NCBI GenBank assembly: GCA_030710515.1 | Contig: JALBCR010003318.1 | Coordinates: forward strand, 62,001 to 126,000 | DNA length: 64,000 nucleotides | Direction of reading: 5' to 3' | From: Abscondita cerata | Taxonomy: Eukaryota; Arthropoda; Insecta; Coleoptera; Lampyridae | Part shown: positions 24,401-36,499 of the stretch, piece by piece | Layout: the number at the start of each line of letters is the position of its first letter | Position numbering within the stretch: position 1 is the first letter of the stretch | Position numbers and translations under genes: made by a program | Notes under the pieces: model-generated | Database searches by the model: none | Told to the model about the DNA's origin: nothing | Seen by the model: only the letters and a program-made list of their open reading frames with translations

Positions 24401-25390
24401 CACCTCAATTACCATGAAAAGTTTTAAATAGATGTTTAATATGCACCCAGTCAAAGAAAAGGTACATGTTTCATGTGAGAATTAGTTTGAAAATTTATTA
24501 AATCAAACTGAACTGTTGTTAAACTAAAAGCTTCTGTAAGAAGTTGATTTTATATTGTTCATTATGCAATAAATCTAAAGCTTGATATTTGAAAACAATG
24601 TTACTAGATATTTTTAGATGTAATTTAAAACAGTAATTAAGCTTTCTCCAGAACGACGTTATTACTGAGAATTACTTCTTCGAGCTATTCGTAGTGATAA
24701 TCCTTTTTACGAAGTTTATAACATAGAAGTTTGATAGAAAACAACTAAGAAAAAGGATTATAAAGAGAAAATTGTTTTTCTTAATTCTTCTTACCTTGGC
24801 AATTTCTAGATCGCCTACTCTTTTCTTACATTGAACGTACTGAACAACTACTACAACATGCAATTGGTTTTTCATTGTCTTCTTATCCTTAACTTAAATA
24901 ACTACTGTAGTAATTGTATTCTCAAATTAAATATACTTAAGAATTGAATGAAGATTTGGAAGTGGTTTCCGTGATGAAATGTAAATTAAAAAGGCATTTA
25001 ATGTGTAATCTAGTTTTAAATGCAACTTAAAACTTCTGGTTTTATCCGAAATTAACTTTTAACATTCCTTTTCAATATAAAACCATAAACTTACGTTTCA
25101 ACAAAAATTGTTTAATAAAAAACAAAACAATTAATATGTACTCAATTTTAATTTAAGTTGACACTCATATTTTTAATCAATGACACTATACAATGAATAG
25201 AAAAGTTTTGAAAAATAAAATAAACCGTTATCAGAAAAATAGCTAAAAAAGTAAGGCAAAAAAGAAGAACGTACTGAAATTAAACATAGCTACATAAACA
25301 TTATAAGTTTCAAAAATCAAGAAACCTGAGTTTAAAATGTTATGATTTTTTTATTTTGCGTTCGATTGTGTTAACAGTTACCTTGTACAT
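21401..25390. other. AT-rich region, no gene recognised
   Basis: Short frames such as 22083-22313, 23378-23566 and 24672-24875 have no domain. The only structure noticed is a repeated motif at 21953-22104, listed separately. Confidence 0.45.
21953..22104 (+). repeat. Three copies of AACGTGCAAAACGCGTCACGT-like motif
   Basis: Copies begin at 21953, 22003 and 22082: AACGTGCAAAACGCGTCACG, AACGTGCAAAATGCGGCACG and AATGTTCAAAACGCGTCACG. Spacing is 50 and 79 bases. CpG-rich for this window. Confidence 0.6.
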
Positions 25391-25395
25391 ATCTA

Positions 25396-26657
25396 CGAGG
25401 GTGGTCTGAAGAGTTTACGACCTAACATAGCTCCAAGAATTTTTATCTTAAAATTTATTTTTATTTTTCTACATAGTCTCTTTGTGACTCTATACACTTC
25501 TCTCAGCGATGCTCCCATCTCTTTAATCCGTTCAAATAGTACTCGGTGTTCTTCTCAGCAATATAATTGTTCACGCAGATGGTTGCTTCCTCATTTGTCA
25601 AAAATCTTTGTCCTCCGAGCGCAGTTTTTAGTTAAGAAAACAGAAAAAAATCGCTTGGGGCTAGATCTGGTGAATAAGATGGATGGTCAAGCAGTTCAAA
25701 CCGTAATTCATGGATATTCGCTATGGCAACTGTTGAGATATGAGACGGGGCGTTGTCTTGGTAAATTCTACTAATGTGGCCGTTTATCGGCAATTTCTGC
25801 TTTTAGTTTGTCAAGTAATGATGCGTATGGTTTTCCGTTTTTGAAGATAATTTATTAGGATAACTTCATGACTATCCCAAAAAACAGTCGCCATTACTTT
25901 CCCAACCAATAAAATAAATTTTGCTTTTTTTGGAGCCGAGTTCCCCTTTGCAGTCCACTGTTTTGACTGTATTTTTGTTTCAGGCGTATAGTGGTGTGTC
26001 CAAGTTTTATCTACAGTGATTAATCGGCGCCAAAACTCGAATTTATTGCGCTTAGATTGCGCCAACAGAGCATTGAAATGTTCATTCGAACACGTTTTTG
26101 GTCAAACGTTAGTAAACGCGGCACCCAACGGGCGGACAGCTTCCTCATGCCTAGATTTTGATTTAATATGTGACCAACACGTTCTTTAGACATTTTCATT
26201 GCCTCTGCTATCTCTCTTACTTTAATTCGGCGGTCGTCTAACACCATTTGGTGAACTTTAACGATGTTATTGTCAGTAGTTACAGTTTTTGCACGTCCCG
26301 AACGTTCATCATCTCCCAAGTTCTTACGGCCACGTCTAAATTCAGCTGCCCAAAATTTCACAATGGTAAATGACGGTGAAGAGTCCCTGTACACAGAATC
26401 TAATTCATGTTTAATTTACGTAGGCGTATTTCCTTTCAAAAACAAATATTTTATGACAGCTCGATACTCGATTTTCTCCATTTTCACAAAAATACTCACA
26501 TCTACTCACTCAAACGACTGTCAAACAAAAACTGTTTGTCCAAAATGGCTGAAACTTTAATGTGCTGCTGTTAAAATATGCACAACTACATTCCCTACAT
26601 TATTGACAAGTGTTGCCATATTCACGTTGAGGTCGAAAACTTTTCAGACCGCTCTCG
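25396..26657 (-). mobile_element. mariner element, full length (1262 bp)
   Basis: Ends CGAGGGTGGTCTGAAGAGTTT (25396 onward) and, reversed, CGAGAGCGGTCTGAAAAGTTT (26657 backward) are about 28-bp inverted repeats. TA flanks both sides (25394-25395, 26658-26659). One transposase gene lies on the minus strand. Length and ends are those of a classical mariner. Confidence 0.95.
25461..26481 (-). pseudogene. mariner transposase (DD34D), degenerate
   Basis: Start ATG at 26481 (MEKIEYRAVIKYLF), bipartite helix-turn-helix with DDERSGRAKTVTT and VREIAEAMKMSKERVGHIL, then the DDE core: VDKTWTHHYTPETK, YQDNAPSHIS near 25750 and YSPDLAPSDFFLF near 25650, with 34 residues between the second and third Asp, the mariner signature. 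Stop at 25461-25463 after RDYVEK, about 340 codons, as usual. Defects: in-frame TAA at 26418-26416 (KGNTPT-stop-IKHEL), frameshifts between KRKTIRIIT and the second Asp, and later stops. The glutamate that normally follows the first catalytic Asp (VDETW) is Lys. The family moves by cut and paste at TA. Confidence 0.93.
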
Positions 26658-26684
26658 TACTGGCTCTCAATAAATGCCAAATTT

Positions 26685-27400
26685 GTAGGTAAACTTCTTC
26701 AGCAGTTATTTGTCAATAAATAAAAAAGAGGTTTTATCACTTATCTTACATAAGGACAGTTGGAAATTGTGTAACTTCATTATTTTTAACTTAAATTAGA
26801 TGAAATTTAAAAACAATAATGCATCTATCCTAGATGAAACAGTTAGTAGTTACAAATCTTCCCAAAGTTTTGAAATTTTGAAAATAATGAATTTTTTATC
26901 AGTATCTGCTAGTTTTTTAAATTGCTAAATTTTCTGTTTCAACTAAACCAAATTGTAGATTTGAATTGATAATAAATAATCACTATTAAATTAAACCTAT
27001 TAATTACATAACTTTGTCTACTTTAATAAAAACTTTAATTTCACACGGCAACGTAGACAGCAATGCAAACTTTTTATTAATTGGGACAAAGTTATGTAAT
27101 TCATAGATATAATTTGTTAACATTTTATTACTATCAATTCATATCTACAATTTGATTTAGTCGAAACAAAAAATTAAAAGTTTATTCCTATCAAAATTTG
27201 AAAACTTTTGGAAGATTTTTAATTACTATCTCGTTCATATTGGATTTATCCATCATCGTTTCAAATTTCATCTAATTTAAGTTAAAGCGAATGAACTAAC
27301 ACAATTTCAAACTGTTCTTATGTAAAATAAGTGCAAAAAACAGCTCTTTTTAATTTATTTATAAATAACTGCCGAAGAAGTTCACCTACAAATTTTACCT
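26685..27400. repeat. Large foldback repeat, arms about 335-360 bp
   Basis: Left arm 26685-27043 (from AAATTTGTAGGTAAACTTCTTC) matches the reverse complement of right arm 27065-27400 (AAATTTGTAGGTGAACTTCTTC). Further shared blocks are TTAACTTAAATTAGATGAAATTT and AATTACATAACTTTGTC. The central loop is only about 20 bases (near 27044-27064). No coding potential. It begins about 28 bp beyond the mariner right end. Confidence 0.85.
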
Positions 27401-30370
27401 GGAATCGCAGTCAATCTGTCCAATAGTATACAAATATTGGGTTGCTGGTTATGTACGACTGTGTGATACCAACTGAACCTTAACTAATGTAGATTGTATG
27501 TGTTAGAAATATTTCACTCAATATTATCTCTTGGAGTAAATTGTTTCAAATTTCGTTATAAGAAAACTAATTAACCTATTTACTTCTCCTTTACAACTAC
27601 TTTTCTAAACTACACTGTGAAATATTGCAATGTAAAAATTTGATCTGATGCAGTCTATTTGAATGTTTCAACACTTATACCAACTCTGGAAGGAAATGTA
27701 CCTATCATCTGTGGGTACATTAGAACGTTTACATAACAAGAAATTAAAAAAAGATCAAGATACTATACATTTAGTTAATAGATTTTCATTCACTTTGTTA
27801 CGTGCACAATGTCGTTACTAGATACAACGCCACATAAATAGGAGTTGGGCTTAGCTCAGAGGGGGAAGGTGTGGTCTACAAGAAATCTGCTTTTGTGTAT
27901 TTAGTTTGAGACTTGTTAAAAAGTCGTTGGAAAAATGATTCGGTTAAATAATTAAAAAACCCTTTACGCTAAAAACTTACGCACGCAAAAGAAAAACACT
28001 CCTGTAAATTTACAAACTATATTTCGGTATGAAAGCCGATTTAATTAGTTTAAGAACGTAATAAAATTTAATTACGCAAAAATTCTATTGCAAAAAAAAT
28101 ATGTAAATACCTGGTAATTTAAGTTGACGGTAAACGGTAGGACAAGGAGGTGTGCCCCACCACAGTAGACGTCGAAAAAGGTGTCGTACGGTTGGACTAG
28201 AGCGGACACGGCAAGCGCTGTCAGCGCATTTAAAAGTAACAACAAGGAAATATTGTACTAATTCTATTTAAGAAATTTGCCATAAAAATTTATTACTAAT
28301 CCACCTAAGAAAGCAGTCGTTATCAATGACCACAATGATGTAGTCGTTACGAAGAAGCATAAAACAAATTTTATGCCAAAAATAGCGGATAAATTCTTTA
28401 ATAAACCGCTTGAGCAAAATTTTGCTTAGTGGACAAACTAACAAAACTCAGCTCTCTCGGAAATTACCAAGCATGAATGAAGATTTTATAATAACCACTC
28501 AAAAGGCTCTAGGAACCCACTTAATTCACTTCAACAGAGTACTTGAATACTTTCTATGTGCTAACCGCATATCGTTACGGTTGGAGAACTAAACGACAAC
28601 TAAACTAAATACGGCAACGGGAGTTTTTTTATGCAAACAACACGTACTGTTCATACATTCGTTAAGTGATAGGAAAATAATGTACTAATTTGTGTTAACA
28701 TTTTTCCGAAAAAAGCAAATAAATCTTAAACAAAATGTAACCAAAAAATCAATTGAATCAATCAATGAATATGTCTTCTAGATAATAGACACAAAATTGA
28801 AAACAAACAACGTTAATATCGTAAATCAACCAGTAAAAGTTAGAATTTTTAAGGAAAAACGTGCAAGTTAAATCAAATTAAAAAACGTAATAATTTGACA
28901 GCCAAGGACGCAAAAACAAAATTTTAGCGACAGGGAAGGTACTTAATTAATATAAATCGTAATTAAACGACCGTAGGTTACAACTTTCTATACTCTTTTT
29001 GATTTTTTTACATTGTCTTAATAGGAAAATCAGAGAGAGTATAGAAACAGAAACATTTCTTCAAGTGTTTATTCTAATGAAGCAACGAATAGAAAGTCAG
29101 TAATGTCAATATTAAAATAATACATTGTAGTTACAGGGGGATCTTTGGAGCGACATAATGGTTTTTCAGCAACTTGAACAGACCAGTTACACATCTCTGT
29201 GTAAATTAACGTCAAAAATTAAATTAAACGCTTTTTTTGTTTAGTTGGCTATGATTGAATTTATCAGTGTCTGAACGTTAAATAATTCAGTCTCTGCATT
29301 TTTATTATCCTTTACACCGCTATAATGTCTTACCTCCACTACTTTTTTAAAACGTTTTGTCTCATTTACTGTTCACTTGCTTTCATTTCAACACATAGCA
29401 ATTGTTCGTTACCGTTGACATTTAAATTTCGTTTTAACACGACATTTGACCCTCATCGAATTGAGTTTATAATGGTAAGAAAAACCATGTTGGTCTTAGT
29501 TGTTGCAACAAAAAAGTCGAAACGCCGGTACTCGATTAATCGTTATTGCTTTATTGCTTTAAAGTTAGAAATCTATTAATCACTATTCCTTTAAAATTCA
29601 AACCATTAATAAACAAATCAGTATTTTAACCAGTTTGTAAATTGATGTAATCAGATATAGATCACTTTTCAAGTTTAACCAATTATTTGTGTCGGATATT
29701 ATTAACTTGAAATGTGTAAATTAATTTTATCAAATACACTTGAGTTGTTTACAACATTATACTACAAACAATAATTAACGAATGACCCTCTTCAGTAATT
29801 TAGATATATCTTGCTTTTCGGGTACTGCTATTTAACTTTAATCCGATATGGTGTGTGGTAACATATTTAAAAGATTTAAATAATAGTGCTTAATGTAATT
29901 GTATATTATTTTTAAATAGAAACAAATACGATAAATTACTCCCAGAAACTTTATTTTTAAATGCTTGAATTTTTTTATAATACGATTGATTAAAGTTTAA
30001 TTAAGTCAACACATTCAAACAATATAACATTAATTGAATTACGATTTAATTTTACCATTTAATTTCTACGCCTAATCACGCGTATCCACAAGGAATTTGT
30101 TTTAACGTAGCCATAATTGATATTTGATTATAAACCAAATAAATTCCTGAATTAACGTTGATCTACGGATTTACCGCAAAACTCCCATTCGCACAAAATT
30201 TCGTCGAATTTTTCTCACGCAATCAATAAAAAAATATGAAACATTTCATTACTTATTTAAAATAGCTTCAATAGGATTTGAACCCTTGAGAGATGGTGTT
30301 ACGGTGTGGTTGTAACAAACGCTATATCAGCAGACAAATACATGTAGGATTTTTTACTTTATAATAAAGT
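27401..30370. other. AT-rich region, no gene recognised
   Basis: Frames at 28410-28592 and 29325-29579 lack recognisable features. A locally G+C-richer patch at 28130-28230 has no identified content. A tRNA-like B-box occurs near 30268-30280 without a foldable tRNA. Confidence 0.45.
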
Positions 30371-30373
30371 ATA

Positions 30374-31848
30374 TAATGATAATAAAGTAGTTTATGAGTT
30401 TATTTACAAATCATGTCTCTACTTTTTTTCTTAAATTTTGCACTCTAAAGATGTTATTTAGTAACACAAAAATTATCTAAACAGATGAAGATACTTTCAG
30501 AACGATTTTCATCAAGTAGTACATGAAATAAACAACACCAACAAACAATGGAAAATCGCTACCTTGAGCTGGCATAAGGTTTGTTTTGTATACAGTAGCT
30601 AACATTGGTTATGTGTGTTGATTGTTAAGATGCCGCGTTTTTAAAATTTTGAAATGGTTGATATGTTGTTAATTTATGAAAAAGCAAGGCAAAATTGTCG
30701 GAGGGCTCAAAATATTTATCGTGAGCGCTATCCTAACAGAAGAACTCCAGATCGTCGCTATTTTGAAACAATTAGAAGAAGGCTAAGTGAAACTGGATCA
30801 CTAACTATAACTAATGATGGTAATCCTACAAGATCAATTAGAAATCCTGATTTAATGAAGATGTTCTTGCTCATTTTGCCGCAGACCAAACAACTAGTAC
30901 AAGAAGAGTGGCAAGAGATCTTTGAGTAAGTCATTAAAGTGTTTAAAGTAAAGAGAGGTTACATCCGTATCATCTTCAAAAGATGCAGCATCTTAAGAAT
31001 ATTGATTTTCCAGCACGAATCGACTTCTGCAGGTGGTTTATTAACCTCAAAAACTTGCAAAGAAACTTCCCCAAGTATATTCTGTACACAGATAAGGCAT
31101 AGTTCGATCGCGATGGAGTATTTAACTCAAAAAACTTCCACATATGGGATGCTGAAAACCCTCATGGTTTTTTAATAGAGAGCATCAGAATGTGTGAGCA
31201 GGGATGATAAAAAGTCATTTAGTCGGTCCCTATTTAATGCCTACAAGACTAACAGCTGAATGGTATACGGTGTTTTTAAATACAGTTTTAGATGATCTTT
31301 TAGAAGATATTACATTACAAACCAGGCAAATAATGTGGTTTCAACATGACGGTGCTCCTGCACATTCATCTAGGCTTACTCTAGCATCTCTTAATAGAAA
31401 AATTTCCGAGAAGATGGATCAGAAAGGGAGGTCCAATTAGCTGGATCTCAGGATCTAAACACATCTGATTTTTTTCTTTGGGGAGCAATGAAGTCTCTTG
31501 TATATGCAACCGAAGTAGAAAACGAAGATCTTGTAGCATATGGTTGCTGCTGCCGAGAACACACAAATAAGCCCGAAATTTTTTAAAAACTGTTGTTGAA
31601 GAAATGTTTAAGCGTTGCCAGAAATGTATCAAATGTAATGGGGGCGTTTTTGAACCTTTTATAAATTAATAAAACAACCTACATTACGTTTGTCAGTCCT
31701 GATAATAAATTATATTAATTTCTCGACAGTTCTTTAACTTGATGATTATTTCTGTCACCCAATAACACCTTTAGAGTGCAAAATTCAAGGAAAAAGGTAG
31801 AGACAAAATTTGTAGATAACGTCATAAACTACTTTATCACTATTATTA
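30374..31848 (+). mobile_element. DDE element of the DUF4817/Tc1-mariner group, about 1.48 kb, TIRs about 115 bp
   Basis: Left arm about 30375-30490 (AATAAAGTAGTTTATGAG, GTCTCTACTTTTTTTCTT, ATTTTGCACTCTAAAG) mirrors right arm about 31740-31848 (CTTTAGAGTGCAAAAT, GGTAGAGACAAAAT, GTCATAAACTACTTTAT). Ends are defined to within a few bases. One transposase gene lies on the plus strand between the arms. Confidence 0.85.
30654..31660 (+). pseudogene. DUF4817/DDE transposase, degenerate
   Basis: N-terminal HTH region: MVDMLLIYEKARQNCRRAQ, RERYPNRRTPDRRYFETIRR, LSETGSLTI. The core reads, across several frames, YILYTDKA (Asp at 31091-31093), FDRDGVFNSKNFHIW, MIKSHLVGPYLM, FQHDGAPAHSS (Asp at 31348-31350), SQDLNTSDFFLWGAMKSLVY (Asp at 31467-31469), and the end VVEEMFKRCQKCIKCNGGVFEPFIN near 31590-31660. 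Spacing between the last two Asp codons is 119 bases, so a one-base shift lies between. Other defects: frameshift near 30905-30930, stop after TDKA, loss near 31190. The usual TDEA is TDKA. Related in architecture to the transposases at 8929-10091 and 52158-53055, but clearly a different family. Confidence 0.85.
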
Positions 31849-32640
31849 TTTTGAAATTAATCGAGCAGATTTTGTATAATTCACTTTCAAAAATTTAAAA
31901 CTAGAAAGTAGTAGATATTCACCCTATGACTTCAAATTACTTTTGTTTCTTAAAATTGGACAACAAATGATGAATTTATACATAAACAAAAAAAGATCGT
32001 AATTCGAAAACAAAAACATAAAATAAAAAAAATTACTTGGGAAAAGTGTTTGTCTTGACTAGATCTATAACTTTTATTACGTTGTCCACTTTGAGTAGGA
32101 ACACCCTGTATACCCGTAATGAATATGCAATTAAACAATGCCTTTTGTAACACTGGTCTGCAATAAAATCCTTCTTCAGAAATTTATGTTATAAATATAA
32201 AGATTTCGATGCTTTGAATCTGTTTCCCTATGGCCAATTTTTTCTATCACGTTTAGATTTTTCGATATGAATTTTTTTTCAAAATATCATAAATTTAGGT
32301 TTTTTTTAATTCGTTTTATGCGTTAACATTATAAACAATGTATATACATACGAAATAGGTTTTTGCTAGTCGTAAGAGAAAGAAAGTGCCGAAAGTAATT
32401 TCTATGGTAGTACATATGCGCCTGCGCAGTATACACTGTGACTTTACAACAATTAGTTGATAACTTGTCTTTAATTGCATTGGTTACGTTCTATATCAAA
32501 TACCTTAGTAAATTTTGCACAAAATTTATATTATACATATATTTTAAGTATTTTATGTGTAGGTTATCCATTTTTTATGAACAGAGATAATAAATATAAA
32601 ATAAAATTTTTTTTAAAATAAATTCTATTGAATTTTAGGT
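31849..32640. other. Noncoding, with one TE-like end at 32095-32112
   Basis: The sequence GTAGGAACACCCTGTATA at 32095-32112 resembles the TACAGGGTGT ends of short TA-targeting elements in this window, but no matching opposite end was found. The rest is AT-rich. Confidence 0.35.
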
Positions 32641-32646
32641 TATAAA

Positions 32647-33105
32647 ATGCCGCGTTCTTGTAAGAATTCTAAAGACTCTTTTTGCTACATTTGTGGTAAG
32701 TTCACTCTAAAAACACAGCGAAATGCAATAACAGATCTTGTTAAAAAAGCTTATCAGTTGTATTTTGGATACTCTATCGATGAGAGAGATAAAAGTTGGT
32801 TCTAAAAAATTTGCTATAACAGTTGTTCAAGAACGTTGAGAGGTTGGCACAAATATAAAATAAATAAATAAAAAAAATAAAATAAATAAAAATAAAAAAG
32901 AAATATATGCCGTATACAATGTCAATGCTTTAGAGTGAATCCCAGAATCATGAAAATATTTCTGCATGACATCAACACGAGGATTCTCAAAAAAAAATAA
33001 AAATAAGATTGTATATTCAAACATCGCATCTGAGAAGAGATCACTTGCAAGTGATGAAGGCAGTTTACCTCTAGTACCTCCAAAAATAGCGAAAAATTGA
33101 AAATA
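32647..33105 (+). pseudogene. Relic of a cysteine-rich uncharacterised insect protein family
   Basis: Starts ATG 32647: MPRSCKNSKDSFCYICGKFT, LVKKAYQLYFGYSIDERDKSW, then a stop in place of the expected Ala-Pro, ICYNSCSRTLRGWHK. After an A-rich AAATAAA-type expansion (about 32856-32900) it resumes MPYTMSML-stop-SESQNHE and KIVYSNIASEKRSLASDEGSLPLVPPK. The two halves match, in my memory, a widespread insect family with paired Cys motifs (CYICG, IC--C) and a later MPF-VPMVWRE block. Its function is unknown to me and it may itself be mobile-element derived. The expansion, stops and frameshifts make this copy dead. Confidence 0.6.
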
Positions 33106-33489
33106 TGCAACAAATATGGCATTTTTCGTTGTAAAACTTAGACCATAGTCTTTTCTCACTTTTTGTAATTGTTGTTACTAAAATAATATCATTTCTTAAT
33201 TAAATAGACATTGTATTTAAAATCTATGTGTTGTCTTAATTTGCATGTTAAATTTCGTGTTTAGAGCATCAAATATGATGTAGTCAGGCATGAAAACAAT
33301 AAGAAAAAAATTTTTTTCTGCAGACCGATGTAATTAGCATTACTCTTACTTACATTTTAGCGATATTTTGTAATATTTTCAAAAGGGTGATTTTATTCTC
33401 ATGAATTAAAAATAATTTTAGAAAAAATAGTTTAAAAAAATAAAATTTATTAGATTTTCGTATAAAATTTTGTTTGGCCTACATTTTAA

Positions 33490-34044
33490 GTTGGAAACGA
33501 GATATCAAGATGCGTTTTTTGAGAGCTTGTTTAGGGATTATTTAGCTACTATGTAATGAAAAAAATCATACTAATGCATTTAATTTTTTTGGAAAAATTA
33601 ACCATTTTTGCCCAAATTTCGAAAAAATACCTCTAGCGGCAACATGTGAAACTAACAATGCTTCAAATATTATAAAATTTGTAGCCCAAGAATAGCTCCT
33701 TAAAATCGGCTCAGTTGTTTAGAAGATACAGTGTGTTTTTTACGGAAACTTTTGAATACCCCCTACCACTTTGTTTTTAGAGATACAGCAAAAAAATGTC
33801 AAACAAAAAAGGTTCAGATTATCCTCGACTTTAAAGATTAGGATTTTCTTGTTAGGTTAATATAGCGGAATTCACAGAAACATCACTTGTTTAGATTCAA
33901 GATTGCAGTTACACCCCTAACGGTCATTTCAGAAACTTAAAAATAATTTTTTTTTTGGGCGTTTTAGTAATAATTTTTGCCGCAAGCCTCTACGATGGAT
34001 AGTTTTCCAGATACAGTATCTCGCATTCTTAGTTTGCCACCTTG
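33490..34044. repeat. Solitary long terminal-repeat arm of a TA-targeting DDE element
   Basis: Reversed, its end reads CAAGGTGGCAAACTAAGAAT, followed by a GAGATA-TGTATCTGG block and later AAATGACCGTTAGGGGTGTAACTG. The DD41D element end at 8254 has the same layout: GGGTGGCCAACTAAGAATG, CTATATCTCGGG, GATGACCGCTAGGGGGGCGAAACTG. TA follows at 34045-34046. No transposase and no partner arm were found, so this is probably a truncated copy of a related family. Confidence 0.45.
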
Positions 34045-34046
34045 TA

Positions 34047-35481
34047 CAGGCACGATAAGTAAAATAATTCTATCTAAAAATCTGAAAAAACCTCTTACTC
34101 TGATAAAAGAAAAGACACTTGGGGTGTTACGTAATTTATTTTAATTATTTATTTTTGTAAACAATTCTCGTTTAAATCTCTGTTTTTATTTGACGCTTAT
34201 ATTTTAATAAGCATTGCGTCTAGCGAGTTTTTAATTTTATTGAAAACGCGTTTAGAACATAATGAATGAGGTCTTATTTTACTTTATCCAAAAATAGGTA
34301 ATTACGCAAACATACATGCAAAATTTTAGTGCGTTGCTACTTAAATAACTCACGCCTTTAACCCTCAACCGCTTAGGTATTTTACAACGCAATTAGCTTA
34401 ACCAAAGTAATCAGATTATCTCTCGTGTATTTGAACATCAAACTGAAATAAAATTTTTTTATTTTATTAAGTTTATTAATACGGTAAAGCTCGTAGCTTA
34501 TTAATTTTTCAGTAATTACGACTAATTGAAAAACTACATGACCACCTAATTTTCTTTTTCTCTCATTTTTGTCTATGTGAAGGTTGATACTGAAAATAAT
34601 TAAGTTATGTAAAGCAAACGAATTCTTGTGTAGATTTTATGCATTATTTATATTTATGCTTTAAATATAACTTGTGGAACCGAAATAACACGAGAACAAA
34701 TAAAAAAAATGTTATAACAAGGAGTAATAAAATAACAGAAGAGAAGTGTGTGTTTTAGTAAGACTACAGCTCTGGAAAAGGATTCGTTAATATCGATATG
34801 TTTGCTACTGTAAACAAAGTCAGCTTAAAGCAAATAGTGTATAAGTGTCCCTAACCCAAGTATAACTCCCACCATCGATTTCTTGAGATAAAACAAAATT
34901 TAACGATTGGATTGGCGCAAAAATATTTACTTAGTACAACAAGAATCGATAATAAATGACGGTTGAAAATGGAATTTGGAATTGAAATAACTCTAACCAC
35001 AGTTCTTTGTTGAAATGAAAGGATTGATGTTATCTCAGTTTGTGCACTATTTTGATCAAAACTGAAAACCATTGTGTTAGCAACATATAATAAAGAAGAG
35101 AAAACGTGCAGTTTATTTTAATTAGGATAAATACTTTACTGTCGAAAACAATATTCTTTCAATTGTAATGACATCAATCTCAACATCAGTTCCAATTTAA
35201 GGCGATGATTACAGTCTGTATTGATTTTAAATTAATTTTCAATTTCAAAGAATTCTAGAACATTAAATAAGCAGTTTTGTAATTAAATATAGTTTTATGC
35301 AGCATTTATTAATAACTCTATTTTTCGGCTTGTTAAGATTGTATAAAAAACTTTATAAATAAAGAAAAATTGTGTACTCACAAAAAAAATCAAGTTATGC
35401 ACATTTATATTATCTCAGAAAATATGAAAAATTTAAAAATCCAACAAATGTTGCAATTGCAGCAATTACACATTGACATAC
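34047..35481. other. AT-rich region, nothing recognised
   Basis: A frame at 34851-35072 on the minus strand has no domain. No repeat structure noticed. Confidence 0.45.
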
Positions 35482-35904
35482 ACACTGTGTCCCCCGATTA
35501 GTCGTCTCTTGAAAAGACAAAAAATATCCGAATTAAATTTTGAGCTTCTGGGGATCAATCTAGCTTGGTTGGAAATTAATTTAGTTTTGAAAAATTAAGG
35601 GTGCTTTTGAAACAGTTTTTCGCACAACGGTAAAGTGCTCTTTGAGGCCCAGATATGCCCAAATTATTAAGAAAGTTGTTCAGCATGAAAAACGTTCAAA
35701 ATGTCATAATCCTAGGCCTACTTTGATTTGTTGATTCTGAACAACTTTTCTTAATAATATTTGTGCGTACTTCGTACCCAAAGAGCACTTTACTGTTGTG
35801 CAAAAACCGTTCTTTGAAAATTATGTCACAAATTGGATTCCAGAAGCTAAAAAAATATTTTTGTCTCTTTTAAGAGGCGACAAAACAATTGGGGGACACA
35901 CTGT
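35482..35904. mobile_element. 423-bp palindromic miniature element
   Basis: ACACTGTGTCCCCCGATTAG at 35482 mirrors the reverse complement of the end at 35904 (ACAGTGTGTCCCCCAATTG). The arms continue through GTCTCTT, AAGTGCTCTTTG and TTATTAAGAAAAGTTGTTC and leave a loop of roughly 60 bases near 35690-35740. No coding capacity. Confidence 0.8.
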
Positions 35905-36329
35905 ATTATGTACACACATATTAAAAACATAAACTATTGACTATAAACATTTTTACTGTATAAAACTTTTGTTATTGTATCTTTCATGTTATTGATTTTT
36001 TAATTGAGTCGCAAACTATTCCGTTGACCATTTCACACAATTTCTGAAAGTCTTCAACTGAATTAATTGATTCCTACAAAATCATGTATTGTTTTTCTAA
36101 TTTTTCAATAATTATGTGCATTATTTAACTACACACAGTTGAAAGTTATTTGTTTTTAAGTTTTTTCAAGTTTTGTACTTTACTAGAAATTTCTTCATAA
36201 CGTGTTGCTAACGAGAGTGGTCAGCTTTTTAGAAGTCATTCCATCTCCAATGTTGAATGTTGACTGATGAGGTCGGCAGCGCAGGTTGTATTTATACTGG
36301 TTCAAAGGGGATGGAGCTTGCATTGCGCC

Positions 36330-36490
36330 AGTCAGAACCGGTTTTTCGTAAGAAACCGACGATGATGTTTTTAGGATTGGATTTCAGATCTGGTTAAGCT
36401 TCAGAGTTTTTTTTTTCTTATTAAATTTTTCTGGATGTTTATGAATATTGATGGCCTCCCTAACTAATCTGTTATAATAACCGTTAGTCG
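36330..36490 (-). pseudogene. Possible C-terminal remnant of a second Penelope-like element
   Basis: Minus strand reads NRLVREAINIHKHPEKFNKKK followed by decayed sequence. REAI-I-KHP-NFN-type endings are, as I recall, common after the GIY-YIG domain of arthropod Penelope-like proteins. No GIY-YIG motif survives here, so the call is tentative. It lies on the same strand as the Penelope-like element at 37890-40320. Confidence 0.35.
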
Positions 36491-36499
36491 CTGCTAGTA

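Noticed and set aside
30255..30300. tRNA-like B-box (GGTTCAAATCC on the minus strand)
   Set aside because: No A-box at the right distance, no acceptor-stem pairing and no anticodon arm could be drawn, so neither a tRNA nor a SINE can be supported.
36258..36275. CTGATGAGGTC resembling a hammerhead core on the plus strand
   Set aside because: No matching helix II/GAAA downstream, and the sense is opposite to the nearby Penelope-like remnant.
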